Notes: generated by a model from the letters alone, not told the origin. A stretch of 64,000 nt of DNA from Bacteroidota bacterium (GCA_018267275.1 JAFDYV010000004.1:682001-746000); one strand, 5' to 3'. Shown: positions 37,721 to 46,061, counted from the stretch's first letter. Program-made: numbers and translations.

Positions 37721-38595
37721 TGACTGAATTTTCCTATAAATTGGTGAGCCCACAGACGGGCAATCTGGCCTTTAAACTGTTTTCGTTGAAAGACGACAAT
37801 AGCGATTTCAATCATATTCAACGTCTGGGTTACTTCACATTGATATTCTTAGAAGAAGGTAGCGGCAATGTTAAGGCAGATTTTAATGAGTATGCGTTTG
37901 ATTCAACCACTTTTTTGAGTTTCTCCCCGTACCAACCCTTTATGATTGAAACGCATGGACTCATCAAGGGCAGTTGTATTTTCTTCCATCCCGAATTTTT
38001 TTGCATTTATAACCACATAAAAGATGTTGCCTGCAATGGCGTGTTGTTTGAAAACGCGTACAAGCCTCCGCTTACCATTTTAGATGGTGCACAGAAGAGC
38101 TATTTAAAAACAATCTTGGAACAGATGAAGGCTGAATTGCCGTTGGCCAATTTTGCCCAATCGGATATGTTGATCTCGCTACTGCGGATTGCTATGATTT
38201 ATGTTTCGAGAATCAAACTTGAACAAAACCTGGACTTAAAAGCAGAATTGACCGATGAAGAACCTTTTGTGTTACAAAATTTAAAAACAGCGATTGAAAG
38301 CAACTTTAAAACAAAACACGCGGCCAGCGATTATGCAGAGATGCTAAACGTATCTGCTACGGCCTTGGCAAAAATTTGTAAAAAATATTACTAGAAAACA
38401 CTCACCAATTTAATTTCAGAACGAATCATGGTCGAGGCCAAACGAGAACTTTATTTGACTTCTAAGACAATTAAGGAGATTGCCATTGAACTTGGTTATG
38501 AGGACGAATATTACTTCAGTCGATTCTTCAAAAAAAATGCAGAAGTTTCACCAAGTCTTTATAGGGAGACCGTTGGGTTTAAAGTAGTGGCATAA
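37720..38595 (+). pseudogene. AraC family regulator, paralogue of 30533, interrupted by in-frame TAG
   Basis: 292 codons in one frame with TAG at 38392-38394. Before it: GNLAFKLFSLKDDNSDFNHIQR, FLEEGSGNVKADF, FSPYQPFMIE, then SDYAEMLNVSATALAKIC. After it: [39 protein letters not shown] and LYRETVGF, ending with TAA at 38593. The paralogue has Asn at the interrupted position (HFNKTLTDL). The stop falls between the two helix-turn-helix motifs, so the truncated product would lose half its DNA-binding domain. The frame is otherwise undamaged. It overlaps the DinB gene by one base. Confidence 0.88.
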
Positions 38596-38649
38596 AAAAA
38601 TAAAATATCCTGTATTACATAGCAATCCGGTTCGCCATTGCAATACTTT

Positions 38650-39450
38650 CTAAGGTTCTAACTTCAAAGAGTTGATAATCTTCAACTCATCCCCCACCCG
38701 CAGCCATTTTCCTTTTTGCGTTTCTGGAATGTAGGTGTTGATGGTAAGATGATATAAGTTTCCATATTCGAGGAGGTGACTGCCTTGCGGGAGAGAAGCT
38801 GCGCGGCTCTTCATCATGCGTTTCACAAATGTTTTGTCGGTGATGCCAGTCAACGGATCGCGCGGAGGCACATTGCAACGGGCGCGTGGACTTACACCAA
38901 TCATTTCTACATCACCTACCCGAATGCGCATGCCCACTCCGGGTTCACCTACCAAATTCTCTTCCCAATAAGCATCTACGCCTGTCAGTTCGATGGAGGC
39001 GCGAAAGCGAAGACGCACATCTTCAAGTGCACGATCTGAAAATTCCTGATGCAGAGATTTCAGCGAAGCCTCGCTTACAATGGTCACACTGCTGGCCGTG
39101 GGAATGTCCATTAATTCGCCCTTATTATTTTGAATCAGTGACACGGGTTCGCCAAAGAAGTCTTCCAAATACATCTCTAGTTTGCGTTTATCCTCGATTA
39201 GGTGGAACGATTCCACTGAGCCTCCCGCACGCGGTGAAAGATGCACTGTGTAGTTAGTCAAATCATAACTAGCCCTCAGTTCATTAACTCTTCCGGTTCG
39301 CTTGCTGTTGATAAAACGTTGATCGTGTGTGATCATGGCAAACTCTCGGTCATGGCGGAGCGAGTGAATGCCTACTTCTGCCTCCTGCAATTCGACAGGG
39401 TCAAGCGCTTTGATAGGGTAGATGCGGATGCGTGAGATGACAGGCTTCAT
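38650..39450 (-). CDS. MOSC domain protein
   Basis: 266 residues (ATG at 39450; 39459 is an alternative). The N-terminal MOSC_N barrel starts ISRIRIYPIKALDPVEL and contains LRHDREFAMI. The C-terminal MOSC domain has the cysteine signature SPRARCNVPPRDPLTG, the likely molybdenum-cofactor-sulfide ligand site. Such proteins move sulphur on Moco or reduce N-hydroxylated compounds. The gene is monocistronic. Confidence 0.92.
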   Translation of the reverse strand: MKPVISRIRIYPIKALDPVELQEAEVGIHSLRHDREFAMITHDQRFINSKRTGRVNELRASYDLTNYTVHLSPRAGGSVESFHLIEDKRKLEMYLEDFFGEPVSLIQNNKGELMDIPTASSVTIVSEASLKSLHQEFSDRALEDVRLRFRASIELTGVDAYWEENLVGEPGVGMRIRVGDVEMIGVSPRARCNVPPRDPLTGITDKTFVKRMMKSRAASLPQGSHLLEYGNLYHLTINTYIPETQKGKWLRVGDELKIINSLKLEP

Positions 39451-39468
39451 AGTGTGCAAGTTAAGAAT

Positions 39469-39502
39469 ACCAAAACGCCAGGTTTTCGCCTGACGTTTTG
39501 GT
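39469..39502. terminator. Intrinsic terminator-like hairpin
   Basis: Long stem ACCAAAACG-C-CAGG / CCTG-A-CGTTTTGGT with one mismatch and a 6-nt loop (TTTTCG). It lies 26 nt past the stop of the AhpD-like gene on the minus strand and continues TATTCTT there. Confidence 0.65.
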
Positions 39503-39527
39503 TGATATTCTCTTTTCCACGGTTTGG

Positions 39528-40082
39528 TCAGACCGCGGCTGCCTCCAACAGTTCAACTTTGGGGAAGTCGATGGCAGTGCCAGCCGTGTTATTGAAGTAG
39601 TTTGTGAACGTGTTCAATGCCACATGGCCTACAATCTCCCCTACTTCACCTTGCGTAAAGCCTGCAGATAATACTGCATTCACATCACTGTCGCTTACGT
39701 GGCCTCTTTTTTCAACCAGCTTATGCGCAAACAACAGGGCTGCGTCAGTTTTTGCATCAATCTTGCCCAACGTTCTGGCCGATTCGATTTTTGTATCATC
39801 TAAACCATTTAGGTTTTTTCCAATAAACGCGTGGGCAGATGCGCAATACTGACATTGGTTTGCTTCGGCAACGGTCAGTGCGATCAAAGTACCGAGCTTG
39901 GCGCCCAATGTTCCTTCACCAAGTGATCCACTGAAGTTTAGGTAGCCACCCAATAAAGCAGGCGAGTTGCCCATGGTGCGCATCATGTTGGGTACCATAC
40001 CTAGTTTGCCGTTGATGGCGGTAAACAATTCTTTTGCTTTACCCGAAGCCTGGTCGGGGTTCAGCGCGGTTAAACGTGTCAT
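39528..40082 (-). CDS. Carboxymuconolactone decarboxylase / AhpD-like peroxidase-related protein
   Basis: 184 residues. The redox motif is EANQCQYCASAHAFIG (CxxC...H), in the all-helical AhpD fold, with MVPNMMRTMGNSPALLGGYL near the start, typical of the peroxidase-related subgroup. It is divergently transcribed from the Crp/Fnr gene at 40221 (138-nt shared region), a layout that suggests control by it. Confidence 0.92.
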   Translation of the reverse strand: MTRLTALNPDQASGKAKELFTAINGKLGMVPNMMRTMGNSPALLGGYLNFSGSLGEGTLGAKLGTLIALTVAEANQCQYCASAHAFIGKNLNGLDDTKIESARTLGKIDAKTDAALLFAHKLVEKRGHVSDSDVNAVLSAGFTQGEVGEIVGHVALNTFTNYFNNTAGTAIDFPKVELLEAAAV

Positions 40083-40220
40083 AATTTTTTTCTTTTTGTT
40101 TGTCGTTGTTGACGGTACAAAAGTGCGTGGCTTGACAACCGTTTAAAATGGACGATGTACGCGAGTAGATGGACGATTTTCTCGGAAAAAAACCGGATTT
40201 TAGCGGCTAATTGCACCACG

Positions 40221-40790
40221 ATGGACAATTTGATACGGCCATTTCTTGAACGGTATTGCCATGGCATGGTATTGACGACTGACACACTGAGCGAGTTGGA
40301 GAACCATATGACCATTGTAAAATATGCAAAGGATAAAATTTTGCTAGCCGAGAATCAAACGCACGACTATGCCTACTACATCTTACAAGGCGCAGCCAGA
40401 AGTTATTACTTAAAGGATGGCATAGAGGTCAACACTTGGTTTGCATTTGAAGGAGAGGTGATTGGCTCGCTCCATGCATATAACAATCTTCCCTCGCGCG
40501 AGACCGTGGAATTGCTAGAGGAAGCAACGTTGGTGTCTGTTAATCTGCGAACGTTAAAACCGTTCATTCATTCCAATCTTCCGATCAGCAATTTCATAAG
40601 GGCAGTCATTGAAGAGTATGCACAGTTTCTCGAAGACAGACTTTTTAATTCACAGTTCATGAGTTCGATGGAGCGATACGAGTTGTTGCTCAAACATGAA
40701 CCACAGGCGTTGCAACGGGTACCTCTCACCTACATTGCTTCCTACCTGGGAATTTCGCGGGAAACCCTGAGCCGGCTGCGTAGCAAGTGA
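40221..40790 (+). CDS. Crp/Fnr family transcriptional regulator (second)
   Basis: 189 residues from the ATG at 40221; the open frame upstream adds 22 weak residues. Beta-roll: AYYILQGAARSYYLKDGIE and FAFEGEVIGSLHAYNN. C-terminal helix-turn-helix: LTYIASYLGISRETLSRLRSK. No Fnr-type Fe-S cysteines. It sits between the divergent AhpD-like gene and a flavin oxidase 66 nt downstream. Confidence 0.93.
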   Translation: MDNLIRPFLERYCHGMVLTTDTLSELENHMTIVKYAKDKILLAENQTHDYAYYILQGAARSYYLKDGIEVNTWFAFEGEVIGSLHAYNNLPSRETVELLEEATLVSVNLRTLKPFIHSNLPISNFIRAVIEEYAQFLEDRLFNSQFMSSMERYELLLKHEPQALQRVPLTYIASYLGISRETLSRLRSK

Positions 40791-40795
40791 TTTTG

Positions 40796-40807
40796 TGACA
40801 TTTGTCA
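40796..40807. promoter_or_regulatory. Candidate Crp/Fnr-type dyad
   Basis: TGACA-TT-TGTCA within TTTTGTGACATTTGTCAAAT, 49 nt before the amine-oxidase start. The dyad resembles binding sites reported for Crp/Fnr relatives. An imperfect relative (TTTGTGACAAA) occurs at 7891-7901. Confidence 0.35.
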
Positions 40808-40855
40808 AATGAATGCGACTGGCCGTTGCCAACCTTTGCAGAAACATTGGATGTT

Positions 40856-42277
40856 ATGCAAAGAAAGGAATTTCTCAAGCTCGCAGCCTTCGGGCTGGCC
40901 TCATTGCCCTTTTATTCGTTGAGCAGAAACGATGGAGATGAATTATATGATGTAGTCATAGTCGGTGCCGGTCTCAGCGGCCTTACCGCTGCCAGGCGAT
41001 TAGCCGAGGCTAACAAAAAAATTCTCGTACTCGAAGCACAAGACAGGGTGGGCGGTCGTACGTGGTCGCAACAGGTGGGTGAAAAAGATTTTATAGATAT
41101 AGGCGGCCAGTGGATTGGAAAAGGCCATGACGCCATGTATCGGCTGGTAGCGGAGGCCGGATTGAAAACATTCCCTACGTTCACCAACGGCAAAAGTATT
41201 TTAAGAAAGGATGCAGAAAACAAAATCTATAGTGGAGATACTCCACCGCTCGGCTTCTTTGCTTTGCTCGCTACGCAAAAAGCTTTGAACCGGTTTGATA
41301 AAGCCGCTTCGCTACTTTCGCTGGAAGCACCATGGCAGGCCTCAAATGCGGTTGCGCTAGACGACATAAGCATCGGTAGTTGGATTGATGCGACTATCAC
41401 CAACAAAAACGCACGAACACTTATTAAGCGAATGGCGGAAGGAGAGCTTTGCCAACCGGTAGAAAAGATTTCTGCATTGCAGGCTCTTGCCGCTGCCAAC
41501 GCTACGGGCTCTTTCAGACAAGCAGAAAAAGTAGAAGACGGTGCCTTAAGAGATCGGATTTTTGGAGGTGCGCAGGGTGTGAGTCACTTCCTTCATCGGC
41601 AACTAAAAGATCTGGTAAAGCTGAATAGCCCTATATCTTTTGTAAAACAGCTGGACCATTATCTGGTAATCGGAAACGAAAATTTTTCTGTACGTGCAAA
41701 AAAGGTAATCATTACTGCCCCGCTGCCGATAGTAAAGAAAATTCAATTTACGCCATCGTTACCAAAAGAAAAACAAATACTGATCGACTCGATGGAAATG
41801 GGCACGGTGATCAAATGTCACGCGGTGTATGCCACGCCCTTTTGGAGAGCGCAAGGGTTGAACGGCTCAGTGACATGCCTCGATGAAGCTGTTGAACTTG
41901 CCGTGGATAACTCGGTGCCCGGATCTGAGAGAGGGATCATCACCTCGTTGATTCATGCCGATCGTGCCAAAAGCTTGTTGAAACTATCCGATGAAGAAAG
42001 AAAACAAGTTTTACTAAATGCCTACGCGAAATTATTTGGCGAGCAAGCTCTTCTTCCACAATTATACCACGACTATTCATTTACAAACAATCCGTGGATT
42101 GGCGGAGCGTATTCTGGCTATTTTAAAACTGGCGTGTTCTCGCAATACGGAGAGCACATCGCCAAGCCCTTTGGCAACATTTACTGGGCGGGCACTGAGA
42201 CATCTACTTTGTTTAAAGGGTTTATGGAAGGAGCTGTGCTTTCGGGAGAAAGAGTTGCAAAGGAAGTTATTTCGTAA
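40856..42277 (+). CDS. FAD-dependent flavin monoamine oxidase family protein, probably exported
   Basis: 473 residues from the ATG at 40856. A leader MQRKEFLKLAAFGLASLPFY with a basic start may be a signal (RK, not RR). The dinucleotide motif is VVIVGAGLSGLTAARRL, with the amine-oxidase signature VGGRTWSQ and IDIGGQWIG. The C-terminal FAD motif is GNIYWAGTETSTLFKGFMEGA. It likely oxidises an amine, with H2O2 produced. It follows the Crp/Fnr gene. Confidence 0.9.
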   Translation: MQRKEFLKLAAFGLASLPFYSLSRNDGDELYDVVIVGAGLSGLTAARRLAEANKKILVLEAQDRVGGRTWSQQVGEKDFIDIGGQWIGKGHDAMYRLVAEAGLKTFPTFTNGKSILRKDAENKIYSGDTPPLGFFALLATQKALNRFDKAASLLSLEAPWQASNAVALDDISIGSWIDATITNKNARTLIKRMAEGELCQPVEKISALQALAAANATGSFRQAEKVEDGALRDRIFGGAQGVSHFLHRQLKDLVKLNSPISFVKQLDHYLVIGNENFSVRAKKVIITAPLPIVKKIQFTPSLPKEKQILIDSMEMGTVIKCHAVYATPFWRAQGLNGSVTCLDEAVELAVDNSVPGSERGIITSLIHADRAKSLLKLSDEERKQVLLNAYAKLFGEQALLPQLYHDYSFTNNPWIGGAYSGYFKTGVFSQYGEHIAKPFGNIYWAGTETSTLFKGFMEGAVLSGERVAKEVIS

Positions 42278-42407
42278 GCTACAGATCAAAATACTTCCGC
42301 ACACAAGCGGTTGATACGATCTCATCTGGGATAAAGAATCCTGATCAAGGACAACCAAAAATAAAACCAACCGATCGGCTTAACCGGTTAACAAAAACCT
42401 GGAATAA

Positions 42408-42438
42408 TTTGTATAGTTAGGAATCCTTACTATATTTG
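42408..42438 (+). promoter_or_regulatory. Bacteroidota-type promoter of protoglobin operon (TTTG-N19-TATATTTG)
   Basis: TTTG at 42408-42411, a 19-nt spacer, then TATATTTG at 42431-42438. Both boxes and the spacing match the housekeeping consensus TTTG-N19-TAnnTTTG. The first protoglobin start is 33 nt past the -7 box. Confidence 0.75.
42412..42434. promoter_or_regulatory. 23-bp dyad operator overlapping the protoglobin promoter
   Basis: Centred on A42423, 10 of 11 base pairs match: TATAGT(T)AGGA / TCCT(T)ACTATA. It fills the spacer and covers the first half of the -7 box, so a bound protein would block polymerase. A further inverted match, TTAGGA (42417) / TCCTAA (42441), extends downstream. 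Confidence 0.65.
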
Positions 42439-42471
42439 TATCCTAATTTATCCCAACCAAAAACACACATT

Positions 42472-43050
42472 ATGGAATTAACCATTAAAGGGTACGCCTA
42501 CGGGCATGTGGCGCAATCACCTGTAAGCATTGCGGATTTAGAGCTCTTAAAGAAGACTGTTCTTTTTGATGCAGAAGATGAAAAATACCTTAAGCTGGCA
42601 GGGGAAGTACTCAAAGACCAAACTGATCAGGTGTTGGATTTTTGGTACGGTTTTGTAGGCGCGAATGCTCATTTGGTTCACTACTTTGGAAAGAATGGTA
42701 CACCCAACATGGAGTACCTGACCGCTGTACGTGCCCGGTTTGGGCAGTGGATCATCGATCTATGTACGAAGCCATATGATCAAACCTGGCTGAACTATCA
42801 ACACGAGATTGCACTGCGACATCACTCTGCCAAGAAAAACAAAACAGATCAAGTTGATGCGGAGCCGATCATCCACTATCGGTATATGGTTGCTTTTATT
42901 TTCCCGATCACCGCCACTATCAAATCATTTCTGGCAAGTAAAGGACACGATACTTCTACAGTAGAAAAGATGCATGCAGCCTGGTTTAAAGCGGTAACGC
43001 TTACGGTCATTCTTTGGACTTACCCCTATATCAATAAGAATGAATTCTAA
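42472..43050 (+). CDS. Protoglobin-domain protein, cytoplasmic
   Basis: 192 residues from the ATG at 42472. The protoglobin fold is recognisable: LELLKKTVLFDAEDEKYL, FWYGFVGANAHLVHYF, FGQWIIDLC, then the proximal-His region YQHEIALRHHSAKKNKTD (candidate heme ligand H117) and HAAWFKAVTLTVILW. W58-Y59 match the distal Trp-Tyr pair known from archaeal protoglobin. It should bind heme b and O2, CO or NO; there is no output domain. It has no signal peptide. A second protoglobin gene follows after 32 nt. Confidence 0.9.
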   Translation: MELTIKGYAYGHVAQSPVSIADLELLKKTVLFDAEDEKYLKLAGEVLKDQTDQVLDFWYGFVGANAHLVHYFGKNGTPNMEYLTAVRARFGQWIIDLCTKPYDQTWLNYQHEIALRHHSAKKNKTDQVDAEPIIHYRYMVAFIFPITATIKSFLASKGHDTSTVEKMHAAWFKAVTLTVILWTYPYINKNEF

Positions 43051-43082
43051 ATAATTATCCAAACGAAAAAATCAAAACAATT

Positions 43083-43730
43083 ATGAAAATTGTATTACTG
43101 TTAACCGTATTGGCATTTGCCTCTGTTGGCTTTGCCCAGCAAACCAAAGTTCCTGCCGGATATACGTATGGCACCAGCCAAATCAAAAAATCACCCGTTT
43201 CTTTAGAAGAGCTAAAACTTCTTCAGCAGTCTTTGCTTTTTGGTGAAGAAGACATCAAGTATTTACGGATGTCCCACAACATCTTGAAAGATCAAACAAA
43301 TGACATCTTAGATGTTTGGTACGGGTTTGTTGCATCTACCCCGCAGCTGGTCTATTTTTTTGGAAATAAAACCACAGGAAAACCCGATGGTGAATACCTG
43401 GCGAAAGTGCGTGAACGGTTCGGCATGTGGATTTTGCAAACAGCCGAAGCCAACTATGACCAGAAATGGCTAGACTATCAACATGAGATCGGATTGCGAC
43501 ACCATTCTGCCAAGAAAAACAAAACGGATAATGTTAACTCTGTCCCAATTATTAACTATCGCTACATACCAGCTTTGACCATACCTGTGACTACAACATT
43601 AAAACCCTTTCTGGCCAAAAAGGGAAACAGCGCAGAGGAAGTAGAAAAAATGCATGCCGCGTGGGTAAAATCAGTGCTGCTACAATCTATCCTGTGGGGC
43701 CAACCATATATCAATAAGGGCGAATTTTAA
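43083..43730 (+). CDS. Protoglobin-domain protein with signal peptide (exported paralogue)
   Basis: 215 residues. The N-terminus MKIVLLLTVLAFASVGFAQQ is a standard Sec signal with cleavage after SVGFA. The rest is a full protoglobin related to the gene before it: LLFGEEDIKYLRMSHNILKD, VWYGFVASTPQLVYFF, YQHEIGLRHHSAKKNKTDN (candidate ligand H140) and HAAWVKSVLLQSILWGQPY. All heme-pocket residues seen in the first copy are kept (WY, IGLRHH). It would act in the periplasm. Co-transcription with the first copy is indicated by the 32-nt gap. Confidence 0.9.
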   Translation: MKIVLLLTVLAFASVGFAQQTKVPAGYTYGTSQIKKSPVSLEELKLLQQSLLFGEEDIKYLRMSHNILKDQTNDILDVWYGFVASTPQLVYFFGNKTTGKPDGEYLAKVRERFGMWILQTAEANYDQKWLDYQHEIGLRHHSAKKNKTDNVNSVPIINYRYIPALTIPVTTTLKPFLAKKGNSAEEVEKMHAAWVKSVLLQSILWGQPYINKGEF

Positions 43731-43745
43731 GCACCAACAAAACAT

Positions 43746-43769
43746 AAGGCAGATCGTTTGGTCTGCCTT
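43746..43769. terminator. Hairpin after protoglobin operon
   Basis: Stem AAGGCAGA / TCTGCCTT with an 8-nt loop, 15 nt after the stop of the second protoglobin. It lacks a U-tract (continues AACC), so termination may be partial. Confidence 0.5.
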
Positions 43770-43826
43770 AACCTAATCCGCCCTGGCAACCTGATTTTTA
43801 ACATTTAGATTAAACTGTTACATAAT

Positions 43827-44087
43827 ATGAGAGTAGACGTTTTTGACACTTACGTTGTCAGGAAAAATGGACAACTCATGAATTTTGATATTCTAGTTCC
43901 GGAGGGTGTTGACGCAGATCATGTATACCGCTATGGACGAGCCTATCTAGAGTCGAAGGGTGAAGGAAATCAATCGCTCACCGCTACTGAATGCCGACTT
44001 TGCCACGTAGAACAGGCAACGGAATCGGTAGCTATTGAAATTCGCAAAACGGGCTATTGCATTGTGGAGTTACACGGGTGCGACTGA
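43827..44087 (+). CDS. DUF2024 family protein
   Basis: 86 residues matching DUF2024: VDVFDTYVVRKNGQLMNFDI, AYLESKGEGNQSLTATECRLC and RKTGYCIVELHGCD. It has four Cys... three clear: ECRLCH (CxxC), GYC and HGCD, a pattern compatible with metal binding, but function is unknown. It lies 96 nt after the protoglobin pair in the same direction and may be in the same functional group. Confidence 0.88.
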   Translation: MRVDVFDTYVVRKNGQLMNFDILVPEGVDADHVYRYGRAYLESKGEGNQSLTATECRLCHVEQATESVAIEIRKTGYCIVELHGCD

Positions 44088-44114
44088 GTGAAATTTCAAT
44101 ATAACACTTCGATC

Positions 44115-44141
44115 AGCAAAAACAGTATTTTGGTTTTTGCT
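44115..44141 (+). terminator. Hairpin after DUF2024 gene
   Basis: Stem AGCAAAAAC / GTTTTTGCT with a 9-nt loop, 27 nt after the stop. There is no T-run after it, so it is a weak terminator candidate. Confidence 0.4.
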
Positions 44142-44221
44142 CGGCAACTAATTGCAGAACCTATTGAAGGTCAGCTTGCAAAAAAACAAACAAGCATTAT
44201 TGAACAAGTCGTATCTTTCGA

Positions 44222-44236
44222 ACCTGATTAACAGGT
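44222..44236. promoter_or_regulatory. Candidate autoregulatory operator of the MarR gene
   Basis: Exact inverted repeat ACCTG-ATTAA-CAGGT 21 nt before the ATG at 44258. A TAnnTTTG-like TATCTTTC lies just upstream (44212-44219). MarR proteins usually bind such short dyads in their own promoters. Confidence 0.4.
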
Positions 44237-44257
44237 ATCAAAGTTTTGACAAATTTC

Positions 44258-44863
44258 ATGGGTAGTTTTTTTGATCTGACACTTCAGAATAAAAATTTAG
44301 ATGCCAAGATTGCAGCTGGACTTGAGCGGCTATCAAGTGCATTTCGGGTGTTGTTGTGGGAACAAGCGAAAGAATATGGACTCAGTCCGATTCAAATTCA
44401 AATATTAATTTTCCTAAAATATCACAACCAGAAATTCCTGAACGTCAGTTACCTGGCTAAGGAAATGAACGTGACTAAACCTACTGTTAGCGATGCGGTG
44501 CGCGTGTTGGAACAAAAGTCACTAATTAAGAAAACCGCGGATTCGATTGACACCCGGAGCTACAGCATTCAACTGACGGCTGCCGGAAAACGGATGGTAG
44601 AAAAAACAGAATCGTACGCATCATCAGTACAACAGTTGATCTCTAAAATCAAGTTATCAAACAAAGAATTGATTTGGGACGCGTTAAGTTCTTTGATTTT
44701 TGAGTTGAATAGATCGAACATTCTCACCGTGCAAAGAACATGTTTCAATTGCTCCTTCTTTAAAAAGGGTATACCTCATCAATGTAGCTTACTTAATATA
44801 CCACTTCAGGCATCTGACATACGCCTCGACTGCCCTGAATTTGCTGATATGACCACTCATTAA
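44258..44863 (+). CDS. MarR-type winged-helix regulator with C-terminal four-cysteine cluster
   Basis: 201 residues from the ATG at 44258; a TTG 12 nt earlier is less likely. The winged helix spans about 40-130: LSPIQIQILIFLKYHNQ, VSYLAKEMNVTKPTVSDAVR, RVLEQKSLIKKT and SIDTRSYSIQLTAAG. After a helical linker the tail reads RTCFNCSFFKKGIPHQCSLL and LDCPEF: C-x2-C-x10-C-x15-C. That spacing could bind zinc or an Fe-S cluster. Next to protoglobins it is a candidate gas or redox sensor (inference). Confidence 0.88.
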   Translation: MGSFFDLTLQNKNLDAKIAAGLERLSSAFRVLLWEQAKEYGLSPIQIQILIFLKYHNQKFLNVSYLAKEMNVTKPTVSDAVRVLEQKSLIKKTADSIDTRSYSIQLTAAGKRMVEKTESYASSVQQLISKIKLSNKELIWDALSSLIFELNRSNILTVQRTCFNCSFFKKGIPHQCSLLNIPLQASDIRLDCPEFADMTTH

Positions 44864-45005
44864 GTTTATACAAACACTGACGCTCTTCTTCAATATTCTT
44901 TCAGAAGACAAAATATTCACAACTTTTTTTGGATAAAGAATTAGTTTTGGGCAAAAATAAAAACGTCTAAAATTGAAAGTTGCAGGCATGACAGACTCAA
45001 ATACT

Positions 45006-46061
45006 ATGAAAGCAACCCAGAAAATTCTTCCAATACTTTTGCTCCTCGTTTTATTCGCATTTGGTTGTAGCAAAAATGATGAAAATCCTGTGACGCCAAG
45101 TGCAAACATCACATTTTCAACCTCGCCATTTGATTTGCAAGGTGTCAATGCAAAATTTGCGAAAGACATCGCCTATGACAGCAAAGACAGGACCCAGTTT
45201 GACATATGGCTACCTACCTCCAACTCACCCACCGGCTTGGTCATTTATGTGCACGGTGGCGGGTTTACCAGTGGTGATAAAGATTTTGTTTACACAGTTC
45301 AGTCAGGCGGAGCTTGGGATTTTCCGGCTGACATTCGGTTTTTACTTCAAAACAATATTGCGTTTGCAACAATTCGTTATACGTTATTAAGCCCCACAGG
45401 CGAAACACAAGGAGTTAAAAAGTCCATGGCTGATGTTAGAAGGGCTTTGCAATACATAAGATCCCGGTCAAATGATTTCAATATTGACAAGTCTAAAATA
45501 ATTCTGGCAGGTAACTCTGCAGGTGCAGGCACCTCTCTTTGGATAGCATTTAATAATGACTTTGCTGATGTCCAAAATAGTGATTTGGTGTTAAGGGAAT
45601 CAACCAGAGTAAAAGGCGTAGTGGCCAGAGAAACACAGTCAAGTTACAATATCGAAGAGCGATGGGTAAACAATGTATTTGTCGATTATGGTCTCACGTG
45701 GTCACAAATATTGGCTAACGAAACAGGGAACATTCAAAAAATCTACGGGGTCTCCTCAAATGCACAGTACGAATCGGCTGCAATTGATACATACAGGGCA
45801 GAAGTTGATATGTTGTCTTTACTGTCCTCTGATGATCCTGAAATTTGGATAAACAATACACTGAGAGATGTTGTCAATCCTTACAATCCTTTTAATCCTG
45901 ACATCCCTTCGCACCACGCTTTTCACGCGAGGGAATTGAAAAAAAAGGCAGATGCTGTCGGGGTTAAAAATATTTCCTACTACGGCAAAAACCCGGTACT
46001 GTATTCACATCCAAGTAGCGAGACCTGGACTCAATTCTGTAAGCGAAAAATTAACGAATAG
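45006..46061 (+). CDS. Lipoprotein alpha/beta hydrolase (carboxylesterase-like)
   Basis: 351 residues from the ATG at 45006 (44988 is an alternative). Lipobox LFAFGC. The hydrolase core has the oxyanion HGGGF (VIYVHGGGFTSGD), the nucleophile GNSAG (ILAGNSAGAGT) and late candidates for Asp and His. HGGG with GxSAG places it near the HSL/BD-FAE type esterases. Probably anchored in the periplasm. Monocistronic; the leader carries an AACGTCTAAA sequence at about 44962. Confidence 0.85.
   Translation: MKATQKILPILLLLVLFAFGCSKNDENPVTPSANITFSTSPFDLQGVNAKFAKDIAYDSKDRTQFDIWLPTSNSPTGLVIYVHGGGFTSGDKDFVYTVQSGGAWDFPADIRFLLQNNIAFATIRYTLLSPTGETQGVKKSMADVRRALQYIRSRSNDFNIDKSKIILAGNSAGAGTSLWIAFNNDFADVQNSDLVLRESTRVKGVVARETQSSYNIEERWVNNVFVDYGLTWSQILANETGNIQKIYGVSSNAQYESAAIDTYRAEVDMLSLLSSDDPEIWINNTLRDVVNPYNPFNPDIPSHHAFHARELKKKADAVGVKNISYYGKNPVLYSHPSSETWTQFCKRKINE

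Noticed and set aside
19251-38394. TAG reassigned to a sense codon in this organism
   Set aside because: Several intact genes here end in TAG (5303, 10510, 24268), and no suppressor tRNA is visible in the window.
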